Positions 48,956 to 59,737 of a stretch of 64,000 bases of DNA are shown here, piece after piece. The stretch's first letter is position 1. Each line of letters begins with the position of its first letter. Source of the DNA: Paramacrobiotus metropolitanus (lineage: Eukaryota > Tardigrada > Eutardigrada > Parachela > Macrobiotidae); assembly GCF_019649055.1 (NCBI RefSeq), contig NW_026570434.1, positions 1-64,000 of the forward strand, in the 5' to 3' direction. The notes under the pieces were generated by a model. The model was not told the origin of the DNA. It saw only the letters and a list, made by a program, of their open reading frames with translations, and ran no database searches. A program made the position numbers and the translations under genes.

Positions 48956-49315
48956 AGCTAGACGGTCGGTATTCCAACAACAATCATACAGGTAGGGCAG
49001 CAGGCTTGCATTCTTATTGTCCTGCGACAGTATTAGCGGATGACTCACCTCACTCTCCAGTCTATCTGCGCTCAGAAAAAATTATTGAACTGGAACACTT
49101 AATTGCTTGTTTCCCAGGACAAGAATGCTGTGTCCAGGATGAACAATGCATGTCAAAATAACGTATTGCTATACACCAGAATAGTTCAGGCATTCCGAAA
49201 TTCTACCCTAGAAAATCCACGTTGGAACTAGACAACTCATACGCAGATGAACGCATGGTTCCGATTTAACTGGCATCAGTGAAATGTGTATTTTCCTCTT
49301 CAGTATCCAGTATCC

Positions 49316-49514
49316 ACACCGACTTTCTTTTGCACGACTGCAGTGTTTTACAAAGGAAGCCCAAATAGATCGAAAAACTACACCCATGTCACCGGTGTAG
49401 CCATAATGAAAGGGAACACTGGAAGCGATGGTCCGGTGGTATGGGTGCACTTTTTCGATCTATTTAGAATTCCTTTGTAAAATACTGCAGTCGCAAAAGA
49501 AATTCGGTGAGACG
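49316..49514. mobile_element. Hairpin MITE, about 200 bp
   Basis: Inverted arms of about 65 bp share TTCTTTTGC, GACTGCAGT, TTTTACAAAGGAA and AAATAGATCGAAAAA. The loop is about 60 bp around a TCACCGGTGTAG centre. Confidence 0.8.
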
Positions 49515-49639
49515 GTAAAATTTAGCTTTTTTTCAAATTTTTCACTGCATATTTTTATTATGTAATAATGATATAACCACCGCCTACGTATTCAATTCCT
49601 CTACGGAGGAATTGTCACGAATGTGTTTTTGCGATAGCA

Positions 49640-50330
49640 TAATAATGAGTGACTGACTGTCCCGTGAGCAAAATCTGTAGATGAGTGAGTGAACTAGCTA
49701 CCACGACTTATGAGCAAAATCTGCAGGTGAGAAAGTGACCGAGCTGCCACGATTGTCCATTGAGGAAAATCTGTACGTGAGTGAGTGACCGAGCTACCAT
49801 GACTCATAAGCAAAATCTCTAGATGAGTGAGTGAACTAGCTACTGTACCACCACTGTCCCGTGAACAAAATCAGCAGGCGATTAAGTAACCGAGCTACCA
49901 CCTCTCATGAGCAATATCTCTAGATAAGCGAGTCAACTACAGATATCTACCACCACTGTCACGTTAGCAAAATCTATAGGTGAGTAGGTGACCCAGCCAC
50001 CACCACTGTCCCGTTACCAAATCTGTAGGTGAGTGAGTGACTGAGGTACCATGACTCGTGAGCAAAATCTCTAGATGTGTGAGTGGAATAGTTACCACCA
50101 CTGTCCCCACCGAGTTACCACGACCCATGAGCAAAATTTGTAGGTAAGTGAGTGATCGAGCTACCAACACTGTCCCGTGAGCGAAATCTGTAGGTGAGTG
50201 AGTAACCAAGCTACCACGAATAACAAGCAAAATTTGTAGGTATGTGAGTGAGTGAACTAGCTGCCACCGTTGTCCAGCAAGCAATCTGTAGGTGAGTGAG
50301 TGACCGAGCTACCACCACTGTCCGCTGCCA
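49640..50330. repeat. Minisatellite, about 50-60 bp units
   Basis: About a dozen degenerate units of TGAGCAAAATCTGTAGGTGA then GTGAGTGACCGAGCTACCAC, with CACTGTCCCGT variants. Spurious ORFs run through it on the minus strand. Confidence 0.9.
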
Positions 50331-50433
50331 CGACTACTGTCGTTAACACAACTGTCGTATCTCGTAACAGTAAATAAATTCAAGCCTGACCTTTCCAATA
50401 CACATTTGCCGAGCGCGGAGCGCGAGGCTTACC

Positions 50434-50640
50434 TTGTATTCATACAATCTTACCGTTCAAAACGTAATTAATTTTGTTTTTTATGGATTCGTCAACGCGT
50501 GGTCAGGTTAGGTCAAGCTTAGTCTTAAAAAATTCCATATTTTCCAGTCCAACTTATCCTGAATTTTGATTTTTTTAAAAACGTTCTGGTCAGAAAATTC
50601 TTCCAATGGTTCTTAAGTATAGGAACCGTAAAGACAGTAC
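50434..50640 (+). repeat. Dispersed repeat family R, copy 3
   Basis: Close match to copy 1. It is preceded by GAGCGCGGAGCGCGAGGCTTAC, a word seen again at 51243. Confidence 0.8.
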
Positions 50641-50847
50641 TTATGAATAAAACGATAAAATAATCCGGTTGAGTTAATTACAGTTATTGTGGAAAATATT
50701 CGGTCAAATATGCATATGCAAAACTGATATTTGCCTTCTTTATCATGCAGATATTACGTGCATGTGGTAACGGTTTTGTAGTGAATGGGTATTTCGAAAC
50801 CCAGTATGGCTGCTATTTAAACATTAAAAATGTCTGTTAAAAAGTTC

Positions 50848-51030
50848 CTACCGTCCAAGACGTAATTAATTTTGTTTTTTATGGATTCGTCAACGTGTGG
50901 TCAGTTTAAGTCGAGCTTGGTCTTGAAAAAAATCCATATTTTCTTGACCAACTTATCCTGAATTTTGATTTTTTTTAAAGCGTTCTGGTCAGGAAATATT
51001 AGGAGTTGGTCTTAAGTATGGCGAAACGCA
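50848..51030 (+). repeat. Dispersed repeat family R, copy 4
   Basis: Starts TACCGTCCAAGACGTAATTA and keeps TTATGGATTCGTCAACG and CTGAATTTTGATTTTTTT. Confidence 0.8.
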
Positions 51031-51944
51031 AGTGCAGTGCCAAGAATACTTTACTATTGTGAAGCACAGTAACTCAAAAGTACATACGGTACTGTAACCA
51101 TGGATATTGATGTGTAGGTACACTTTGGTCAGTACAGTAATTAGGTAAGGGTGGATTTTTAAGTAATTCAGTTTTTAAACTGCCGGACGACTGCCGGAAT
51201 TAACAGTCCATAAATTCAAACCTGACCATTCCAATACACACTTGCCGAGCGCGAATGCACGAGGCTTACTTTGTACATATATATGGGTAATAATAATATT
51301 ATAATAATAGTGAATTCTTTCAAGGCTACAGTGTGCCATATGCCGTTGAGGAAATCCCTGACACGATAACCGGAAATGCGGAACCAAAACGATGCCCCTT
51401 CACCGGGGGCTTTTCGCTCACATCCACACAAAGTTGCACGGAAATATGCAGCAATGTGGTGCTCACAGGCGGAAATTTGCGTGAAGGGTTCGGAAATAAT
51501 GTTGCACTACAAATCCTGCTTAAAAATGCAAACAGAGCGCAGTATAAGCTGTGCCGTACGTACGTACTTACCTCAGTAATTTTATAAAAACTTGCTTCGA
51601 TACATCACAGAAATGACTCTGTACTGAGTACAGTATAAGTGTTTGTACTATGTACTTGCATGCTAATAGCGCTAAGGTACTGGGTAGAGATTTGCCCCTT
51701 AACTGTAGTAGTCTAACTATTTTGCAAGTAAACCCTTCCTAGAACTGTACATAGTACATACAGATACAATAATGAATAAGGTGTCACAAAATTTTTTTAA
51801 TGGTCACTTTTTCCCTTTTCATTGTGTTTGAGAAACACACGGATGTCTGGAGAAATTCGTTTTTCATACCTGTCGTGCCTGATTTGGCGAATGCTGCTGC
51901 AACTGCAAGTCCGTTTTTACACATTTTAACATTGATTACCTGAA
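51031..51944. other. Stretch without a supported gene
   Basis: Repeat remnants (51205-51260 matches 50378-50445). Overlapping ORFs at 51216-51587 on both strands are unconvincing. Confidence 0.45.
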
Positions 51945-52185
51945 CCGTTTACAGTAGCCGTCCGATCAAGCTGTCCCAGCTTCTGGTCAACCGGAAAGTC
52001 CTGCAAGCTGTTCGATGTAGCGTGTGTGGTGCCCGGAAGGGGAAGGAAGCGGCCGGATGGGACAGTGGTGCATCTGGATCGTCCGGGTACGGTGCGTTTA
52101 GCGCTAACGTGACATACATACACGTATCGCTGAGCGCCGGAAACGCGCCAACGACCTCATCAAAAGTTCGATCTTGAGACACCAT
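51945..52185 (-). CDS. Possible exon, unrecognised
   Basis: An ATG-started minus frame (FDEVVGAFPALSDTCMYVTL, PYPDDPDAP). Near the end, a different frame looks more natural (LQDFPVDQKLGQLDRTATVNG) and leads into a donor-like TCAG|GTAATC at about 51946. Either an exon with a frameshift or a chance GC-richer patch. Confidence 0.22.
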
Positions 52186-52428
52186 CTAGCTCTATCATGT
52201 GACGATAATTACTTAGTTTACGGCAGTGCAGAGCTTGTGCGCGTTATACCAACCACCGATATGCCCATTTTTTGGCTAGTTTGAAATTACAAGCTACAAA
52301 ATTACATACTACATCACACTCGTAATTAAATATTACACACACATACTACGTCGGCCTAGGATAGAAGCTATATTATCTAATCGACCGGAGCGCAGCGAAG
52401 TCCTCTAACTCAATAAAAGTGGAAAGTT

Positions 52429-52452
52429 GTCTGTCTGTCCGTCTGTCTGTGT
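52429..52452. repeat. (GTCT)n microsatellite
   Basis: GTCTGTCTGTCCGTCTGTCTGT, adjacent to GACCGGAGCGCAGCGAAGTCC, which resembles 20100-20130 inside FB1. Confidence 0.85.
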
Positions 52453-53043
52453 GCTACGTATACGGAAGTGGAAGATAACTTCCTTATTACGTCGTCGCTT
52501 CCTTATCCCTTAAATTTCTTATTTCTCCAAAACTTCCTTATTATCCCACCCCCCTCACTGCGCAGGGACAGAGAAAATAAGGGACAGATTCCCGACAATC
52601 TACAGTAGAAAACGTCAAGAGGTCGTGCAGGCATAAAATGTTGAAAGAAGCCACAATCAGTAAAAGCTACTCTAAAGCGCGAAAGGGACAGGCTAATTGC
52701 GCATTGTCTCGGGCAGCAACTGCCGCAAAAGTTCGTGTAATTTTTGTAATTAGTCCCAACACGAAATGCGCAGATGAGGTCTGCGACTAGCGGTCACTAC
52801 AGAAGCGAAGCGTAAAAGACAAAAAGATTGATTCAATAAATAGTCTTATGTATGGAAATCGCGAGTTTTTGGCGGTCACTTTGTGTGACATGCTTTACAC
52901 TCTTCTCCTCCGTTGACTTTAAAACCAAAATTTAAAAACTTTGAGTTTTTCATCCGGATGCATGAATCCTTAACACTTAAGCCACCTGATATTCCAGCCA
53001 CATAAAATTCATAAAACTATGAAACATAAACGTCATAAAATTG

Positions 53044-53943
53044 TCAAACAGCTGAAACCTTCATCAAACCGTCGGTGGTGTCACAAACAGGGCTTGCACG
53101 ATTTCTCCTCTCCAACCGTCTCGTCATTTGGAGTGACACGGGTTCCATGTGTTTCTCGAAAGGACGGGGTGCAACAGTCGGTTCAGCTGGTGATGTTGTG
53201 ACATCGTCCACGCAGAAAGACGTCATCAGTCCCTGTGGAAATCGTTCACTGCCGATCAGTTCCAGTTCTTCACAGACGGTACTGATGCCTGTCTGCATCG
53301 GTGTGACATTAGCTGGTACTCGTATGAGGCCAAGAGTACATGCACTTGTCCTGGTAAACCGATTCATGTCGAAGTTATCGCACACATCCTGTTCCAAATT
53401 CTTCTTCTACCACCGCAACTGTCGTTGGTCTTACAGGTAGGACTGGCACGATTTTCTCCTCATCGACCGTCTCGTCTTTTTGAGTTACACGGTGTTCAAT
53501 GCGTTCCTCGACGGTACGGGGTGTAATAGTCAGTTCAGCTGGTGTTGTTGTGATACCGAGCAAGTTGAAGGCGCCAGCGGTTCCGCCGGTAACCGTTCAC
53601 TGCCGATCAATTCAAGTTCTCCACAGACGGCATTATTGTCAGTGTGTATCAGTGTGACTTCCTCTGTTATGAGCACAAGAGTAATTTTGTCCTGATAAAC
53701 TGATTCACTGTCGAAGGTATCGCGCACAGCCTTTCATGCCGGACAATAATGAGAATGATACGAGTTTAACTGCCCAAATAATTCTCTATGCACAAAACAT
53801 CCCATATCCCGTACGCAAACTGCACATCCCCAAGCTAATTCAGAACCGGTAACGTCTTCGACGACGGCAACCAAAGTAGCAAGAACTGTTCGAAAAAGTT
53901 CTGGAAAAGGCCGATTTGGATTGCTAGAATTTCGTCCCAACAA
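53044..53943 (-). pseudogene. Repeat-containing coding trace, possibly RING-like start
   Basis: Minus-strand frames carry two related units. Unit 1 (from 53727): TFDSESVYQDK, VCGELELIGSERLP, ending near GITTTPAELTITPRTVEERI and KDETVDEEKIVPVLPVRP. Unit 2 (from 53397): TSACTLGLIRVPANVTPMQ, VCEELELIGSERFP, TTSPAEPTVAPRPFEKHMEP and RRLERRNRASPVC. They join with frameshifts. Upstream in the same frame (53943-53734) is AWGCAVCVRDMGCFVHRELF and YHSHYCPA followed by TGA. If that TGA were Cys, the Cys/His spacing would be RING-like. Acidic, repeated and broken; no family assigned. Confidence 0.4.
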
Positions 53944-54227
53944 GTTCGAAAATTAATTCGAAAAAAGGTAACTGAAGACTAAAGAAAAAGTAAAGGCATA
54001 GGTTAACTTGGCTGACCCGTGCATGCTGATTTTATTCCGTCATCGGGCCATAATATCGGCAATCTACTTTTTGGCGTACAGACTGACGCAGTAGTCCGCT
54101 CTTTGTTCTTTTTTACAACCTGACTTGCAAGAAAATTTTGATTGCGTATTGCAGTTAAACGATATCATTAAACAACGAATACTGTATATACAACAACTTC
54201 GAAACCACTAATATACGTATATATCAC

Positions 54228-54303
54228 TTACGATATAACGCTTACAGTGTCGCGATATAACGCTTACAGTGTTACGATATAACGCTCGCTTTGTCTTACA
54301 GTG
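54228..54303. repeat. Tandem GATATAACGCTTACAGTGT
   Basis: Three copies, about 23 bp each, of CGATATAACGCTTACAGTGT, the last one diverged. Confidence 0.9.
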
Positions 54304-56231
54304 TCTCCAGATTTTCCACACACTCTCTCTAATGAATCAAAACCTCTCTGCGTAATAAATCAAAACCTCTCTGCCTTTATAGTCTTCGGTGAAATAAAGA
54401 CTCCATGCAAAACAGCAGCACCAACACGGGAGCGAGCAGTCGGGCCGAAGGATAAACTGTGTGGGTGATGTGCATACAATATCTTGGTATTGTACAGATA
54501 TGAAAATAATCCACAGCATTTTCGTCACTAACGCCGCGGTGCAATCTGTTCCAGCTCTCGTCTTTGACGCATGTTTTTATCCGCATGTACCTACGTATCT
54601 GTAGTTATGCAGCACTCGCCATGCCGGTACTGGTCAACACGAGGCATAGAACTGATACTCCAGTTACATACGGAAAAAGAAAGCTCGTCCAGCCTAATCC
54701 AATAAACAGTTAGGAAAATGTGCGGTCATATAAAGCACTTCGGGTTGATAATCCCGGAGCCAAAAAGCAGCTAAAGGAGAAGTTCGCAGGAGTGCATGAC
54801 TTTGTATATACAATATTTATTTGTAATATTTATTTTCATAAAAATGAAATTCACAGATCGTTCGCTAAATTTCGGTATTATTTTTGTCGGCATTATACGC
54901 ATATACTCATACCATACCTATCGTTGGCTCATCGAGCACTTATCGTGATGAACGTAAGGTTATTTTTGTTTGTGATTACAGAGTAATAGACATATATGCG
55001 CAAATGCTAAAAGCTCGGGCAAAGCTATGCAATACTCTTATAATTTGAGTAAACTTGAGTATTTCAACTGAAAGAAATCTTGCGACCAGTTTCTTAGCTG
55101 GCCGACAGAAAGGGACATCTTATCGCAGCCGGCATAGGGCCACTGCAGGCGTAAGAATTTTACGGCGGCGCATAGCGGATCCCTATCCAGATTCGAAGAG
55201 CAACAGCTATTTGCGTGCAGTGTTATGGGCACAACCGTTTGTGTAATAGGTATATAATTTTCTTATTCCATAAATGCCACGTTTGTACTGTAGTCTGTCA
55301 TGAGTATTAACATCTGCACTATTCTGTCAAGAAGTGGTCTAACTTAATGCCAAAATTGTGAAGACGTTGACGGACACCGAAGCCGAGCGGAAATCTTTGA
55401 GAGGTAGCATCGTAAACCGTATTAACTATTTCTAGCCATTTAAAATTATAAAGCCCAGATTGGCAGAGGTCTTAGTCAGCTACAATTTCCTTAACATGCT
55501 CTAATCATAATTGCTCGTTGGAAAATTGGCCGCAAGGTGCCATATGCTGGTGCGACACATTCCACCTCCTTGCGCTCGCGATCTCTTATGGCTTATGAAT
55601 CTAATCAGCTTAAATCGTCAGTCTTTAAAATTTTCATGATTGCTTTTATCAATTCGCTTCTTAAATATCATTAAATTTTAGCGGCGGCATTTACACCTAG
55701 GAGACGGTGCCGATTGTTGCCACAGCTGCGCAGCACTAAGTAACCTATCGCAAAACAATCCGCACGTGAAGCGTTGGCGGCTGGACAGGTATACCGACTC
55801 GAACCGATTGCTGTTGCTCCTCGGAAGCGCGAGTACACTACGATTGAAAACTATATGCCGCTGTGCTGACAGGCTTCAAAGTCACCTTGAGTTTAAAGTA
55901 ATTCCCGCACCAGCGGATGCTTCCAGAAATCTTATTTAACATGCCATAGCTTATACTTTCCAGTCATGTGAAAGTCTATGGTGTTCTCTTTTTTGCTTAT
56001 TTTTTCCCAAGTTTACTGAAGGCGTATTCTTTAAAGTCTTATATGGACGGCCCTGTGCAGTGCTGCGTGCTGGTAGGCTGAACATGGGAATGAGTCACTC
56101 ACTTATTTGTGGGTGAGTGTTAATCACAGCCTTTACAACTTGCAAGTTCTACTACAATTTGAAGTAAAAACATCGGATTAGGAGAACCAGTTTTAAGAAA
56201 CCCTCTTCGCGGCACCAGACAGACAAAACAT
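54304..56231. other. Stretch without a supported gene
   Basis: No exon I can support. Overlapping ORFs around 54337-54586 and 55038-55246 resemble nothing known and differ by strand. Confidence 0.45.
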
Positions 56232-56533
56232 TCAATACAATACATTCGAATGTTGGCATTTTACAAAGCAACTGCCATCGTCTGCCTTTTCTATGCTTGC
56301 GCCGGCTTTCCTTTCCTTTCCTTTCCTTGCTTGCGACTGCTTTTTTTTCTCTCTTTGCTCGCGCCTGCTCTTTTTTTTTCGCGCATCCTCTTCCTTTTTC
56401 TGCATCTCTTCGATCCGCTTCGCAGCTGTTGCTCTTTTTTTATCCTCTTTCGCTTTTAGTCGGTCATCCCATGCATCCGGGGATACGCGTTGAGACGTGG
56501 TGAGATTGCGAATACAGATTACCCCACAAGTAC
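56232..56533 (-). CDS. Lysine-rich terminal exon
   Basis: After a good acceptor (TTTAATTTACAG at about 56535) the minus strand stays open to a stop at 56232: CGVICIRNLTTSQRVSPDAW, DDRLKAKEDKKRATAAKRIE, EMQKKEEDARKKKSRR and SIEKADDGSCFVKCQHSN. Strong Lys/Glu/Arg bias suggests a charged helix or nuclear/nucleolar tail. The upstream exons were not found within the next 3 kb. The T-rich plus strand (CTTTCC repeats) is simply the complement of AAG/GAA codons. Low-complexity DNA is the alternative, but the unbroken start region with CGVICIRNLTTSQRVSPDAW argues for coding. Confidence 0.5.
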
Positions 56534-57524
56534 CTGTAAATTAAACGAAACGTTTAGGTTTGGCCCTTAACCGAGAACGAGAGCAGAGCATATCAAACAC
56601 ATGTACTGTAGGAACTTTTTGTCGCCAAAATACGTTTTCGTTCTACTGTAACTCGCCAGTCTGTTACAGCAACTTATACCGGCATCGTACGTAGAGTTCA
56701 TTGTGTTTCTACATAATTATATCAGATACGGCCAGATACTAGTTGCGCTTTACGCACTATTTAACTAGGTAAATAATTAAATATGTATAAAACTTAGGCA
56801 ACTGAAAGAAAAGCCCATGGCAGATACTAAACGCCTCTCGTCCCAATGCCATTGATCTCATTGTGCCGATTTGTGCGTAAAAGTGGCAAAAAAGTGGAAG
56901 TCGGCCAGGCCGCAGTAAGTCCGCACACGGTTCAGAAATTTGAAAAATAAACCGACAAAACCCTGTGCAACTGGGACACAGTCGGTGCGCAATTACAATG
57001 TCATCATTAAGTGCGAACAGAGTATCGCGTGTTTTGCGCATTTTGCGTTGCGCAGTAGCATCAAGCCATTTACTTTTATTCGACAGACATTGTATTGTCT
57101 TGTCTTCTAGTCGCTAACATAATTGAGAGTCCATTATTAACGCCTGCACTGCATCGATTTATTTACACGCGTCATCCAAAGGTAAATTAATTTGACAACC
57201 AAACTCATTTGCAGTATTACTGCGCCCGCTTCAGGACTGACAACTACAAACACACTGGTTGTGTTTACCAAACAGCACCTCTTTGCACCTCTTTGAATTT
57301 CTTGTGGCCATGTTGCTCAGTAAAATTATACTAAGAACAGTTCAGCGGCCATAACACAAAGCGTTTAGTCGAAACTGAAATAACGGTAGCCGAGACTAAA
57401 AGGCGTATAAGCAAATATAAGCAAGACTAACGATATAGTTTATTAGAAGAAAAATGACAATGATATAATTTATTGAATTAAAAAATATTAAATATTAATA
57501 CTGTACTGGTATATTTGAATTTAC

Positions 57525-57905
57525 TTAATTACGCTTACAGACAACTCCAAGAAGGAAACATCCTGCGCAAGATAAATAAAAGATAAAGTTATCGTTGGGT
57601 ACGCCGTGCTGATTTTTGTCATTCCGTTTGTCGTTATCTGCAACCTGCGGAGAAGAATCCTGCCCATAATTGACGTTAAACTCATTCTGCCTCGGGGTTG
57701 TCGAGGGACCAGGTCCGAGAGGAACCGCATCTTTAACGAAGATGGATTCCAAACTTGGAGTCCAAATAACTTCGTCTAGAGCTTTAATATGCGCGAGCAG
57801 CTCTGCTCGATAATGAGCACAAGTACTGCAGTCCGTATTTGTGCAAGATTTACAGGAAGCCAGTAACGCTGAAATAAACAGATTCAGGCTCTGCAGGGGC
57901 GCCAT
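57525..57905 (-). CDS. Small predicted membrane or GPI-type protein
   Basis: ATG at 57905 gives 126 residues. Residues 1-20 are a signal-like segment (MAPLQSLNLFISALLASCKS). Next is a Cys-rich stretch (CKSCTNTDCSTCAHY), then a helix (RAELLAHIKALDEVIW) and a polar Gly/Pro/Asn-rich middle. The C-terminal segment FIFYLSCAGCFLLGVV is hydrophobic and followed by CKRN. A strong TATA box (TATATAAAGG) lies about 85 bp above the ATG, as expected for a real, single-exon or first-exon gene. No family is recognised. The hydrophobic tail could be a membrane anchor or a GPI signal. Confidence 0.6.
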   Translation of the reverse strand: MAPLQSLNLFISALLASCKSCTNTDCSTCAHYRAELLAHIKALDEVIWTPSLESIFVKDAVPLGPGPSTTPRQNEFNVNYGQDSSPQVADNDKRNDKNQHGVPNDNFIFYLSCAGCFLLGVVCKRN

Positions 57906-57988
57906 ATTGTATGAAGCACTGAACACCGAAGAAACAGTTCAATCAAACACTAAACCTACCACGTCCCATCGCGCCGCCGTGTGCTGCC

Positions 57989-57998
57989 TTTATATATC
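57989..57998 (-). promoter_or_regulatory. TATA box TATATAAAGG
   Basis: On the minus strand within CCGATATATAAAGGCAGC. The predicted start of transcription is about 30 bp downstream (near 57962), ahead of the ATG at 57905. Confidence 0.65.
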
Positions 57999-59737
57999 GG
58001 AGACACAAGACTGCACCCCCGCAGTCTTACGTTGCAGGTACTGCACTGTAGGTACCATAGAGAGACATACGAAGGTTGTCATCACGTCATCGCATTATAT
58101 AACAACACGCAAATTTCGTGTTCATAATCCCATCTTGCCAAAGAGTTGTGGCCGTGATAATGTGATGTGATGAAATTATGCGACTGGGAAGTGATGGGAT
58201 GACCTCCAATTGAAATCGATGACAATTACGTGTTTTAGTGCCACAATTAACTGTGCTTCAGCGATGCCGCATAATTTTTGCGCCCTTCATCCTTCTAAAT
58301 CACAAGAACGGTGTGGGGAGAATTTATTTGTTAGGCCATTGAGCATTCTGGCAATAACGATACGCTGCGCCGCTTACACCACATAGTCCATTTGATTTGG
58401 TTAATAATGCATTTCTCAATTGTAAATTGTAACAGCTTTTTCTATAATATTTATATTTTGTGAAAACAACAAGATAAAATTTGAAAATAAAATTCACTTT
58501 ATTTCGTCCCACCAGTCTGGTGGGACGAAAATAAAGTGGACACCAGTCACATCAATTACTACGTTCAAATTCCTGTTACATCGCATTTCAAAATCAGGGA
58601 TTACAGCCTAAAATTATGCATGTACGTTTTCGTTGCTTTTATTTTAAAAAGAATCAAATGATTATTGAAAGACACTGCTCCTGTGGCCTGTTTAGTGAGT
58701 CGTAGAAATTTTAAATCACAAACCTGCATGTTTTAAAAGATTTTGTTATTTCGTTTTTATGACCATTCGCTTTTATTATGCTATCGTCATGCTACAAAGA
58801 AGATTGTAAAACTACATAATTACAAAGCTTTCTGAGGTGCAGAGGCATGTACAGTACAAGTAGAATGTACAAAGTACAGTACAAGTAACTCGGTTCTGTG
58901 TGGTTAATAAAGGTAAAGCCTGTCGGAACGGTGTGATTTGCAACGGTAAAGGTCAAGACGAAGGTGTTCACCGGCAGGCAAAGCTTGAATTACTGAAAGC
59001 AAAGGTAAAGTAAAGTAGGCTGATTCATCGCAGCTAACGGAATGAAATCTGCATGCAAGGGTCAGTCAGTGCTTTGCTTTGCTTTGTTTGTCTGTGCCCT
59101 TTCAGTGTGTATTTTTAAAATTAATTTCACCACCGCAAGTTGCTGCGTTATTAGTAACGCTATTCACATCAAAAACAGGGAAGTTCTACCAGCAAACTGT
59201 TTTGTTAAAATTCCTGCGGGGCTACCATTTGACAAATGCTATTTGTAGAAATCTGCAAAGTTTGAATTGCACACACATCGTTATGAGCGTGGTGAACTTC
59301 TCATCATCCAACATTATTTTAATGCAAGGGGCTCAAGCGCGGTCGGGACTCAGGTGCAACCATGCAGGGTGAGTTCATAAGACTGCATATTGGTGCGGCG
59401 AATGCTTTCTTTTCCGCTACGTCTTGACGACGTTGCAGCAGTCTGCTGCGGTGACAATTAAAGCGGATGAATGTTGTCTGAGCGGTTCCGTATTTGTATG
59501 TTGTACTGTTTGGTCTGGCCAGCTTTAAGCCCTGAGGGTGGCAACCGAAAACACAAAATTACTGTGCGGCCACTCAGGCCAGATCGTAGGCTTCTTTTAT
59601 TAAAAATCCGTTACCAACGAAATAATCAAAACTCAAATCATTTTTGGAAACAGCATAGCCTACACTCATGGACAGGCAACTTTTATCTCTGTGCCCAACC
59701 CGATTGCGCAGGAACGGGTAACGGTAACCGAGCAGAA
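57999..59737. other. Stretch without a supported gene
   Basis: AT-rich. Contains the palindrome at 58495 and short TACAAGTA/GTACAGTAC repeats near 58850-58890. No exon supported. Confidence 0.5.
58495..58538. repeat. 44-bp near-perfect palindrome
   Basis: CACTTTATTTCGTCCCACCAG, one T, then the inverse CTGGTGGGACGAAAATAAAGTG with one extra A. It could form a 21-bp stem with almost no loop. Confidence 0.9.

Noticed and set aside
49964-50284. 106-codon minus-strand ORF
   Set aside because: Runs through the minisatellite (THSPTD/LTYLQILL repeats); by-product of the repeat.
56250-56503. Hydrophobic plus-strand ORFs (FLSFPFL-type)
   Set aside because: Complement of the lysine-rich exon; all three frames are open because of CTTTCC/TTTTTC composition.
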